Origin: Methylorubrum thiocyanatum
Lineage (GTDB): Bacteria > Pseudomonadota > Alphaproteobacteria > Rhizobiales > Beijerinckiaceae
DNA: 64,000 bases
NCBI GenBank assembly: GCA_014138645.1
Contig: JACJIB010000001.1
Span: 248,001 to 312,000 of the forward strand
Reading direction: 5' to 3'
The notes below the pieces were generated by a model. That model searched no databases. It saw only the letters and a list, made by a program, of their open reading frames with translations, and was not told the origin of the DNA. Below, piece after piece: positions 35,486-43,332 of the stretch. Both the position numbers and the translations under genes were made by a program. The first letter of the stretch is position 1, and every line of letters begins with the position of its first letter.

Positions 35486-38011
35486 ATGACAATGCGGGTG
35501 CTGCGAGGCAGCCTCATCGCATCGGTTGCGCTGCTTCCGGGACAGGTGATGGCGCAGGCCGCGGGCGGCGGACAGGCGGTGACGCTGGACGAGATCAGCG
35601 TCGTCTCGAACACGCCGGTCGCGGTTTCGCGGCGGGTGGTGGCGACGCCGACCGCGTCGGGCTTGCGCGAGGTCACGGTGCTCGACGGCATCGACCGCAA
35701 CAAGCTGCCGCAGAACACGAGCGTCCTGACCTCCGGCGACGTCTCCCGGGTCGGTTTCCCGAGCACGGTGCGGGCGCTCGACGAGCGCGTCGGCTCGATC
35801 AGCATCAACAACGCGCAGGGCAACCCCTTCCAGCCGACGATCACCTATCGCGGCTTCGAGGCCTCGCCGCTCGGCGGCTCGCCGCAGGGCGTGGCCGTCT
35901 ACCTGAACGGGGCCCGCTTCAACACCTCGTTCGGCGACACGGTGCAGTGGGACCTGATCCCCGACATCGCCGTCGACCGGATCGAGCTGGAGGGCTCGAA
36001 CCCGGCCTTCGGCCTCAACGCGCTCGGCGGCTCGCTGGCGGTGACGCTCAAGAACGGCTTCACCTACCAGGGCAGCGAGATCAACGTGCTCGGCGGCTCG
36101 TTCGGCCGCGGCGCGGTGGCGTTCCAGCACGGCCAGCGCATCGACAATATCGGCCTCTACGTCGCCGGCACCAAGCTCGGCGAGGAGGGTTGGCGGCGCC
36201 ACTCGCCGTCGCGCCTCAACCAGATCTACGCCGACCTCGGCGTGCAGGGGGAGCGGAGCGAGTTCCACTTCAACGTCATCGGCGCCAGCAACAGCCTGAC
36301 CGGCAACGGGACCGCCCCGGTCGAACTCTTGAAGGTCGATCGCAGCGACGTCTTCACCTATCCCGACCAGACCAAGAACGACTTCCTGCGCTTCCAGCTC
36401 TCCGGCACCTACGACGTGACGCCGACGATCAGCGTGCAGGGCAATGCCTATTACGGCCTGTTCCGCCAGCGCACGGCCAACGGCGACGCCGCCGACGTGG
36501 AGAACTGCGAGGCCGATGAGCGCTTCGTCTGCTCCGAGGGCGCCGACGACAACCAGTTCTTCCTGCGTGACCGCACCGGCAACCCGGTCGCGGCCAACCG
36601 GCTGCGCACCTTCGACTTCGGCGGGATCAACCCGGTCTTCGCCGACCGCTTCGACGAGGGCGGCCCCTACGCCTTCCTGAACCAGACCCGCACCGATACC
36701 GACAATTTCGGCGCCACGGTCCAGACCGTGATCCGCGAGCCGCTGTTCGGCCTGCCGAACCGCTTCGTGCTCGGCGGTTCCTATGACGGCGGCCGGACCC
36801 GCTTCACCGCGGACAATTCGATCGGCGGCCTCACCCTCGATCGCGGCTTCTCGCCCCCCGGCATCGTCGTCTCCAGCGACGACGGCATCATCACGCCGGT
36901 CTCCGTGCGGACGTCGAACGATTACGGCGGCATCTACTTCAACAACAACACCGACCTCACCGACCGGCTGACCCTGACGCTGCAGGGCCGGTTCAACATG
37001 GCCAAGATCGTCCTGCGCGACCAGATCGGCACGGCGCTCAACGGCGACCACTACTACCAGCGCTTCAACCCCGGCATCGGCGCGACCTACAAGGTCATCC
37101 CCGACTACCTCGTCGCCTACGGCGGCTACACCGAGGCCAACCGCGCCCCGACCCCGGCCGAGCTGTCCTGCGCCGATCCGCTGGCGCCCTGCTCGCTCAC
37201 CAACTTCTTCGTCGGCGACCCGCCGCTGAAGCAGGTCGTGGCGCGCACGGTCGAGGCGGGCGTCCGCGGCCGCATCCCGCAGCCCGACGAATTCTTCGGC
37301 GGCATCCTGTCGTGGAAGGCCGGCTTCTTCTCGACCCGCAACGACGACGACATTCTGTTCGTGCCGGCTCCCGACACGATCGGCCGCGCCTATTTCCGCA
37401 ATGTCGGCTCGACCAAGCGTCAGGGCGTCGAGGCGAGCCTGTTCTACAACGCGCCGCGCTGGAACGCCTTCATCGACTACGCCTTCGTCGATGCGACCTT
37501 CGAGTCGCCGGTCGAACTCGCGGCCCCCGGCAACCCGTTCAACAGCGCGGGCGGCGACGAGAGCGGTGTCGTGCTCGTGCGCCCGGGCAACCGCCTGCCC
37601 GGCGTCGCGCCGCACCAGCTCAAGGTCGGCGTGCAGTATCAGGTGACGCCGGAATGGCGCGTCGGCGCGCTTGCCCGCTTCGCCACGGGCAAGTTCCTCG
37701 TCGGCGACCCGACCAACCAGAACAAGACCACCGGCGACTACGCGGTGTTCGGCTTCAACACGAGCTACCGCGTGGCGTCGAACATCGAGATCTACGGCTA
37801 CGTCGAGAACGCCTTCAACGCCAACTACGCCACCTTCGGCACCTTCTCGCCGGTGGACGAGGTTCCGATCGTGCGGGTGCCCAACGCCACCTCGAACCGC
37901 AGCCTCGCGCCCGGCGCGCCGGTGGCGGCCTTCGGCGGCCTGCGCATCCTGTTCGAGCCGCCGCCCCCGGCGCCGGTGGTCGAGCCGCTGCCTCTGGTCC
38001 GCAAGGGCTGA
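35486..38011 (+). CDS. lutH: LutH, TonB-dependent outer-membrane receptor for lanthanides
   Basis: LutH is the outer-membrane receptor that takes up lanthanides, probably as a chelate or lanthanophore, with TonB energy. The 841 residues have a signal peptide (MTMRVLRGSLIASVALLPGQ), a plug domain (about 60-200; TITYRGFEASPLGGSPQGVA, NPAFGLNALGGSLAV) and a beta-barrel with alternating aromatic and charged strands to residue about 830. The C-terminus extends beyond the last strand with a Pro-rich tail instead of ending in Phe. It is monocistronic in appearance, with its own control region upstream and a terminator downstream. Confidence 0.9.
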   Translation: MTMRVLRGSLIASVALLPGQVMAQAAGGGQAVTLDEISVVSNTPVAVSRRVVATPTASGLREVTVLDGIDRNKLPQNTSVLTSGDVSRVGFPSTVRALDERVGSISINNAQGNPFQPTITYRGFEASPLGGSPQGVAVYLNGARFNTSFGDTVQWDLIPDIAVDRIELEGSNPAFGLNALGGSLAVTLKNGFTYQGSEINVLGGSFGRGAVAFQHGQRIDNIGLYVAGTKLGEEGWRRHSPSRLNQIYADLGVQGERSEFHFNVIGASNSLTGNGTAPVELLKVDRSDVFTYPDQTKNDFLRFQLSGTYDVTPTISVQGNAYYGLFRQRTANGDAADVENCEADERFVCSEGADDNQFFLRDRTGNPVAANRLRTFDFGGINPVFADRFDEGGPYAFLNQTRTDTDNFGATVQTVIREPLFGLPNRFVLGGSYDGGRTRFTADNSIGGLTLDRGFSPPGIVVSSDDGIITPVSVRTSNDYGGIYFNNNTDLTDRLTLTLQGRFNMAKIVLRDQIGTALNGDHYYQRFNPGIGATYKVIPDYLVAYGGYTEANRAPTPAELSCADPLAPCSLTNFFVGDPPLKQVVARTVEAGVRGRIPQPDEFFGGILSWKAGFFSTRNDDDILFVPAPDTIGRAYFRNVGSTKRQGVEASLFYNAPRWNAFIDYAFVDATFESPVELAAPGNPFNSAGGDESGVVLVRPGNRLPGVAPHQLKVGVQYQVTPEWRVGALARFATGKFLVGDPTNQNKTTGDYAVFGFNTSYRVASNIEIYGYVENAFNANYATFGTFSPVDEVPIVRVPNATSNRSLAPGAPVAAFGGLRILFEPPPPAPVVEPLPLVRKG

Positions 38012-38078
38012 GCGGGCTGAGCGGCCTCCCCTGAGCCGGACTCGCTCCGGTTCGGGGGAAACATGCGATTGATCCGAG

Positions 38079-38110
38079 CGGCGCGGTTCTCCTGGACCGC
38101 GCCGTTTCTA
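38079..38110 (+). terminator. Terminator after lutH
   Basis: A perfect 9-base stem (CGGCGCGGT...ACCGCGCCG, loop of 8) is followed by TTTCTAT, about 70 bases after lutH. It is a plausible intrinsic terminator and separates lutH from lanM, which implies a separate lanM promoter. Confidence 0.7.
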
Positions 38111-38309
38111 TATGCATGACGCAGCGGGGCATTTCGGTCGGGAAAAGCCGCGAATCGCACTCCGGCTATTGCCAATTTTTCCCGGGCAAGTTACGCAATC
38201 GAAGCGAGGCCGCGCGGCCGCTTTGCCCTGAGCAGGCGGTCGCGAGCGGTCCTGCGATTTTGCCGACTGCCCGGCCCTGCCGGGCCTCTTCGATCAGGAG
38301 TTTGCCCCG

Positions 38310-38711
38310 ATGGCGTTCCGCCTCTCCTCTGCCGTTCTCCTTGCCGCCCTCGTCGCGGCTCCGGCCTTCGCTGCCCCGACGACGACCACGAAGGTCGATA
38401 TCGCCGCCTTCGACCCGGACAAGGACGGCACCGTCGATCTCAAGGAGGCCCTGGCCGCCGGCTCCGCCGCCTTCGACAAGCTCGATCCGGATAAGGACGG
38501 CACCCTCGACGCCAAGGAGCTGAAGGGCCGCGTCAGCGAGGCCGACCTCAAGAAGCTCGACCCCGACAACGACGGCACCCTCGACAAGAAGGAATACCTC
38601 GCTGCCGTCGAGGCTCAGTTCAAGGCCGCCGATCCGGACAATGACGGCACCATCGACGCCCGCGAGCTGGCGAGCCCGGCCGGTTCGGCCCTGGTCAATC
38701 TGATCCGCTAA
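38310..38711 (+). CDS. lanM: LanM, lanmodulin, lanthanide-binding EF-hand protein
   Basis: LanM is a periplasmic protein that binds lanthanides far more tightly than calcium. The 133 residues comprise a signal peptide (1-22) and four EF loops at 35-46, 59-70, 84-95 and 108-119. Each starts D-P-D-(K/N)-D-G-T; the proline at loop position 2 is the hallmark of lanmodulin. Adjacent loops are only 12-13 residues apart, closer than in calmodulin. CAGGAG lies 8 bases before the ATG. A strong terminator follows, so it is likely transcribed alone. Confidence 0.97.
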   Translation: MAFRLSSAVLLAALVAAPAFAAPTTTTKVDIAAFDPDKDGTVDLKEALAAGSAAFDKLDPDKDGTLDAKELKGRVSEADLKKLDPDNDGTLDKKEYLAAVEAQFKAADPDNDGTIDARELASPAGSALVNLIR

Positions 38712-38732
38712 GTTTCTTAGCAAGCCGGGACG

Positions 38733-38766
38733 AAGGGTGCGGAGCGCGAGTTCCGCACCCTTTGTC
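38733..38766 (+). terminator. Terminator after lanM
   Basis: A perfect stem AAGGGTGCGGA...TCCGCACCCTT with an 8-base loop ends in a short T run (TTTGT). It begins 21 bases after the lanM stop and is a good intrinsic terminator. Confidence 0.85.
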
Positions 38767-38937
38767 ATGTCCGCGGCCAGCCGGGTGCGGCGGCGTCTGT
38801 CCGGCGCGCACGCGCCGCTTCCGTTGGGCGAAGCGTCGCAGACTGGAACCGTAAGAGGGTCTTGAGGACTTTCTCGGCCTAAGCGGCGGTCGAAGAATCG
38901 TCCCCGCGACAAGTCGATCCGGAGGAGCCCCAACCCG

Positions 38938-39297
38938 ATGCGTATTGCCCTTAGCCTGCCCGTTACCCTCGCTGCCCTGCTTGCGGCGAGCCCCGCCCTG
39001 GCGGTCAACTGCAAGGACGACATCGCCACGGTGGAGCGGCGGCTCAACAGCGCCGGCGCGGAGCAGGTCACGGGCAAGGAGCCTCCGGGCGGCCCGACGT
39101 CCTCGAACTCGCCCAAGGCGCTGGACAAGCCGCCGGAGGGCGCCCCGTCCGATCCGTCGACCAAGCCCACCAAGGCCGGTGTCGAGGAGGCGCGCAAGCT
39201 GCTCGCCAAGGCCAAGGAGCAGGACAAGGCCGGTCAGGAGACCGCCTGCCAGGACACCATGACCAAGGTGAAGGAGAAGGCCGGCGCGCTGCCGTGA
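38938..39297 (+). CDS. Small exported two-Cys protein beside lanM (LutD-like)
   Basis: This 119-residue exported protein has the signal MRIALSLPVTLAALLAASPALA. The mature part starts NCKDDIATVERRL, then has a Pro/Ser-rich stretch of about 37 residues (PPGGPTSSNSPKALDKPPEG), and ends with a helix GQETACQDTMTKVKEKAGALP. The first and last parts match LutD (CAEGIATV... and ECLEALDDAKRALP), with the Pro-rich stretch as an insertion. It is probably part of the lanthanide locus; a homologue sits next to lanM in M. extorquens. The start has GGAGGAG upstream. Function unknown. Confidence 0.78.
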   Translation: MRIALSLPVTLAALLAASPALAVNCKDDIATVERRLNSAGAEQVTGKEPPGGPTSSNSPKALDKPPEGAPSDPSTKPTKAGVEEARKLLAKAKEQDKAGQETACQDTMTKVKEKAGALP

Positions 39298-39348
39298 TTC
39301 CGGCCGCGATCCGAGCGTGATCCGACGCACGAGGCGCTGAAACGAGGA

Positions 39349-39380
39349 GGCCCGGGACTGCGCTCTGGCGGTCCCGGGCC
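39349..39380. terminator. Perfect inverted repeat between convergent genes
   Basis: GGCCCGGGAC and GTCCCGGGCC form a 10-base perfect stem with a 12-base loop, between the plus-strand lanM neighbour and the minus-strand exopolysaccharide gene. There is no T run on the plus side. It may act as a shared terminator for the two convergent units. Confidence 0.5.
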
Positions 39381-39406
39381 CCATCCCGTTCTGGTCTCAA
39401 GGATCC

Positions 39407-40960
39407 TCAATACGCGTTGTCGGTCTTGAAGAGCGCGAGCGGCGTGGTGAGCAGAATCTTGAGGTCGAACAGGATCGACCAATTCTCGATGTAGTGCAGG
39501 TCGTGCTCGACACGGCGCTGGAGCTTCTCGCTCGTGTCGGTCTCACCGCGCCAGCCGTTGATCTGCGCCCAGCCGGTGATGCCGGGCTTGACCTTGTGGC
39601 GGGCGAAGTAGCCGTCCACGACCTGATCGTAGAGGGTGTTCGCCGCCTTCGCCTGGACAGCGTGCGGGCGCGGCCCGACCAGGGAAAGATCGCCGCGGAT
39701 CACGTTGAAGAGCTGCGGCAGCTCGTCGAGCGAGGTCTTGCGGATGAAGCGGCCGACGGGCGTGACCCGGGCATCCGATTTGGTCACGAGTTGCGCGGCA
39801 CCCGCATCGCACAGGTCGACATACATCGAGCGGAACTTGAAGATCTCGATCAACTCGTTGTTGAAGCCGTAGCGCTTCTGCCGGAACAGCACCGGCCCCG
39901 GCGAGGTCAGCTTCACCGCGACCGCGACGGCCAGCATGACCGGCGAGAGGGCCAGCAGCAGCAGCAGGCCGACGAGGCGGTCGAACATCCCCTTCAGGAT
40001 GACGTCCCAGTCGGCGAGCGGCTTGTCGAACACATCGAGCAGCGGCACGTCGCCGAGATAGGAATAAGCGCGCGGGCGCAGGCGCAGCTTGGTCGCGTGG
40101 GCCGAGAGGCGGATATCGACCGGTAGGACCGAGAGCTTGGCGAGCATCTGCAGGATGCGCGTCTCGGCCGAGATCGGCAGGGTGAACACCACGAGATCGA
40201 GCGGGGCGTGACGTGCATAGGTCACGAGGTCGCTCACGTTGCCGAGCTTGGGGTAGCCCGCCACCTCCGTCCCGGAGCGGTCATCGCCGCGATCGTCGAA
40301 GACGCCGATGATGCGAAGACCACTGTCGCCGCCGGATTTCAGGGCCTGGATCAGTTCCTCGGCGGCCGGGCCGCCGCCGACGATGGCGGTGCGCCGATCG
40401 AAGCGGCCCTTGGCCATCTGCGTCCGCACAAAGGCCGAGACTGCCGTGCGCCCCGCCAGCAGGACGCCGAGGCCGGCCACGTAGTAGCTCAGCAGCCAGA
40501 TCCGGGAGTAATGATCGGCGATCTTGGCGAGCACCATGGCCGCAGCGACCATGAGGAAGGCGACAGACCAGCCGGTAGCGAGCTTTGCCGCGGTCCGCGG
40601 AAGATCGCGCAGCGCGCCCATCCGGTAGCTGCCCGAGGCTTGAAACAGCCCGAGGGCCGCCACCGTGACCGCGAGAACCGCGGTGACGTAGCGCGGCGCC
40701 AGCGGCACGATGCCCCGCAGCAGAACCTGATGCAGGGTGAGGCCGAGGAGGATCAGGCCGCAGAATTCGAAGAGCCGGACGCAGCCCGTCAGCACCACCG
40801 GCGAGAGCCACGCGCTCCGGGGCGGCGGCACCGGCATGCCGTCCGCTGCGGCGACCTCACCGGTCCCTGCGTGATCGAGCGCGAGAGGAGCGGGAACGGG
40901 AGTGAGCGAACCGCTTCGCTCGGCGAGCTTGAGCAGATCCCGAACGTCGATGGCACTCAT
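39407..40960 (-). CDS. Undecaprenyl-phosphate glycosylphosphotransferase (WcaJ/WbaP-like)
   Basis: This membrane enzyme starts exopolysaccharide synthesis by moving a hexose-1-phosphate onto undecaprenyl phosphate. The 517 residues have about four N-terminal transmembrane helices (55-180), a CoA-binding-like domain ([18 protein letters not shown]), a further hydrophobic segment ([20 protein letters not shown]) and the bacterial sugar transferase domain: [41 protein letters not shown] and [12 protein letters not shown]. Its C-terminus faces the convergent lanM neighbour. Confidence 0.92.
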   Translation of the reverse strand: MSAIDVRDLLKLAERSGSLTPVPAPLALDHAGTGEVAAADGMPVPPPRSAWLSPVVLTGCVRLFEFCGLILLGLTLHQVLLRGIVPLAPRYVTAVLAVTVAALGLFQASGSYRMGALRDLPRTAAKLATGWSVAFLMVAAAMVLAKIADHYSRIWLLSYYVAGLGVLLAGRTAVSAFVRTQMAKGRFDRRTAIVGGGPAAEELIQALKSGGDSGLRIIGVFDDRGDDRSGTEVAGYPKLGNVSDLVTYARHAPLDLVVFTLPISAETRILQMLAKLSVLPVDIRLSAHATKLRLRPRAYSYLGDVPLLDVFDKPLADWDVILKGMFDRLVGLLLLLALSPVMLAVAVAVKLTSPGPVLFRQKRYGFNNELIEIFKFRSMYVDLCDAGAAQLVTKSDARVTPVGRFIRKTSLDELPQLFNVIRGDLSLVGPRPHAVQAKAANTLYDQVVDGYFARHKVKPGITGWAQINGWRGETDTSEKLQRRVEHDLHYIENWSILFDLKILLTTPLALFKTDNAY

Positions 40961-41091
40961 CGCAGTGTTCCACGTGAAAACATCGAGCCTCTCCGGCGGG
41001 GGATGATGCCGGATCGGCCTTCACGAAAGCCTAAGAGGGTGAATCCGCGGTCCGTCGCAGGATGGGACAGGCCCGTATCGAGGCCCGGCGC

Positions 41092-42348
41092 TCATGCCGT
41101 GACGGGGGCCTGGGCAGCCCGTACCCGCTTGGCGCGGAAGGCTGCGGCGTAACCGCAGAGCACGTCGGTCGCCATGCGGTTCATCGAGAAGCGCATCCGT
41201 AGCGCCTCGCTGAGCGCGCGGGCACGCCCCTCCCGGATGGCCGGTTCCTCGTCGAGGATGCGCATGATGGCGACGCTCAGCGCCTCGCAATCACCCGGCG
41301 GCACCAGATCACCGGACAGGGATCCGAAAATCTCGGGGATGCCGCCGACATTGGTGGCGACAAGCGGCTGAGCGGCCGCAGCGGCCTCCAGCACGACATA
41401 GGGCAACGATTCGGCCAGCGACGGCACCACCATCACGCGGCCGCGGCCGAGCACGGGCCGGATCGCCTGGGGCGGCTCGAAGGCGATGGCGTGACGCAGG
41501 CCGAGGTTCTCAGCCATGGCGGCAAGGCTCTCGGTGTCCGGTCCCGAACCAACCATGAGAAGCCGCATCTCGCGGCCCTGCGCTCTGACTTTCGCGAGCG
41601 CCCGCAGCAGGACCGGCAGCCCTTTCGCCTCGCGCAGCTCTCCGACATAGACGAGGTCGAACGGATCGGCGGCGGTCTCGACCGGGGCGAATTCGGCTTC
41701 CGCCAAGCCGTTGTGAACGATCCGCTGCAGTCGCGGCGCCCCGCCGGCGAAGGCGGCATGGCGCGAGGCGACGTACTCGCTCTCGAACAGGAACAGGTCG
41801 GTGGTGCGGGCCATCACCTGCTCGGCGGCCATGTAGAGCCGGTGGAGCGGCGTGCCGGGCCGGTAATTGTAGCTGCCGCCATGCGGGGTGTAGGCGCGGA
41901 TCACGGAGCGTCCGGCGCGGCCGAGCGGAGCAAGCCGGGCGAAGACGCCGCCCTTGGCGCCGTGGCCATGCAGCACGTCGACCTGTTCGGCGAGAGCTCG
42001 CTCCCGCACGGCGCGTAGCGCCCCGAGATCGCTCGCATGCGGGTTCCGGCGCATGGGAATGCGCGTGACGCCGAGCGCGAGATGGGGGCCCAAATCCGCG
42101 AGAGCCCGCTCCGCCCGTTCACCGCCGGTGGAGGCGTCGCAGACGAGACCGACGGCGTGGCCGGCCTCGGCCTGGAGGCGGGTGAGATCGACGACGTGGC
42201 GGAAGAGACCGCCGACCGGCGCCCGGAACACGTGGAGAATGCGGTGGCGCTCGCCGGTGCCGATGCGGGACGACAGGTCCGTCACCGATGTTCCGGCGAG
42301 ATCCCGCGGCGTCAGGGCAGTGCGAGGAGCGGCGAAGGGAGTGGCCAC
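41092..42348 (-). CDS. Glycosyltransferase family 4-like protein (GTG start)
   Basis: This 418-residue GT-B glycosyltransferase probably adds a sugar during exopolysaccharide repeat assembly. The N-terminal half has HRILHVFRAPVGGLFRHVVD and DVLHGHGAKGGVFARL. The C-terminal half has the donor site LVYVGELREAKGLPVLLRAL, PSLAESLPYVVLEAAAAAQ and VATNVGGIPEI. The GTG ending at 42348 is chosen because CGGAGA lies 8 bases upstream. It lies 131 bases upstream of the glycosylphosphotransferase gene in the same direction. Confidence 0.88.
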   Translation of the reverse strand: MATPFAAPRTALTPRDLAGTSVTDLSSRIGTGERHRILHVFRAPVGGLFRHVVDLTRLQAEAGHAVGLVCDASTGGERAERALADLGPHLALGVTRIPMRRNPHASDLGALRAVRERALAEQVDVLHGHGAKGGVFARLAPLGRAGRSVIRAYTPHGGSYNYRPGTPLHRLYMAAEQVMARTTDLFLFESEYVASRHAAFAGGAPRLQRIVHNGLAEAEFAPVETAADPFDLVYVGELREAKGLPVLLRALAKVRAQGREMRLLMVGSGPDTESLAAMAENLGLRHAIAFEPPQAIRPVLGRGRVMVVPSLAESLPYVVLEAAAAAQPLVATNVGGIPEIFGSLSGDLVPPGDCEALSVAIMRILDEEPAIREGRARALSEALRMRFSMNRMATDVLCGYAAAFRAKRVRAAQAPVTA

Positions 42349-42530
42349 GTATCGGTCTCCGCGCGGGCGACCCCATGCGGGCACCCGATGCGGTGACAGA
42401 TCATCGAGGCGCGGTCTGCGCCCGGTTAAGAGGCAAGCCCGAAGGGCGCGCGGCGGCCCTCGACGGCCCGGTTACCGGCAGCTTTCGTGGATCGCGGTTA
42501 GGCGTCGGTGAATGCCGCCGCCGGCTTTTT

Positions 42531-43109
42531 CTAGAAGAACCGCTCCTTGATCACGATCGTATCGCCGGGGCGCACCGGATAGGACATCGGCACGATGCCG
42601 TTGATGAGGCCGCCCTGACCCTCACGGGTGAGCACCGCGTAGTCGCGCGCCGCCCGGGGGCCGAAGCCGGCGGCGATCGCCACGGCGGTCTCGACGGTCA
42701 TGCCGTTGACGTAGGGGTACTGACCCGAGGTCGTCACCTCGCCGAGGATGTAGAACGGGCGGTAGGCATCGACCTCGACGGTGACGTGGGGCTCGCGCAC
42801 GTAGCCCGCGGCGAGCTTCGATTCGATCAGCCGGGCGGCCTGCGCCGTGGTCTGGCCGCCAACCTGAACCACGCCGATCAGCGGCATCGCGATCCGCCCG
42901 CCGCCATCGACCGCGTAGATGTTCGACAGGTTGTCCTGGCCGAAGACGATGACCCGCAGCTTGTCGCCAGCGGCCAGGGAGTAGCGCGCGCCGATGGAGC
43001 CGGTGCCGGTGGCATCGAGATCGACGGTCCGGAAATCCGGACGCAGACAGCCGCCGAGCGCGAGGACCGACGGAAGGGCCAGGAGGAATGCGCGCCGCTG
43101 CATCGCCAT
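42531..43109 (-). CDS. Polysaccharide export lipoprotein, Wza-like
   Basis: This 192-residue outer-membrane polysaccharide export protein has a lipoprotein signal with lipobox LALGGC (cleavage before Cys21). It has a poly-export domain (YSLAAGDKLRVIVFGQDNLS... IAMPLIGVVQVGG) and a SLBB-like second domain (PFYILGEVTTSGQYPYVNGM). It is much shorter than E. coli Wza and lacks the C-terminal membrane helix, as in many alphaproteobacteria. It is divergent from the Wzc-like gene across 223 bases. Confidence 0.9.
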   Translation of the reverse strand: MAMQRRAFLLALPSVLALGGCLRPDFRTVDLDATGTGSIGARYSLAAGDKLRVIVFGQDNLSNIYAVDGGGRIAMPLIGVVQVGGQTTAQAARLIESKLAAGYVREPHVTVEVDAYRPFYILGEVTTSGQYPYVNGMTVETAVAIAAGFGPRAARDYAVLTREGQGGLINGIVPMSYPVRPGDTIVIKERFF

Positions 43110-43332
43110 CGCCGTTGAAGAGAACGTCTGCCGTGTCCTAGGGCGTCATGGTTAATGAAAGCTGATGGGCCGACGCGGCGCGCCGGAATTGGGTCTCCGG
43201 CTGAGGGTATTTTCCCGGAAACGGGCGAAAGCCGGCTTCGGGTCTTAACGCGAAGTCAACCTTAACGACCGCTAGTGCCTCCAGGCGGATCGATCATCGC
43301 GATTCCGCGTCCTGCCTTCGTGAAGACTGCCC

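Noticed and set aside
35270..37615. A minus-strand frame of about 780 residues opposite lutH
   Set aside because: The lutH protein has signal, plug and barrel; the antisense frame has no recognisable domain.
39349..39380. The 10-base inverted repeat as a regulator binding site
   Set aside because: It lies between convergent gene ends, where a terminator is more likely than an operator.
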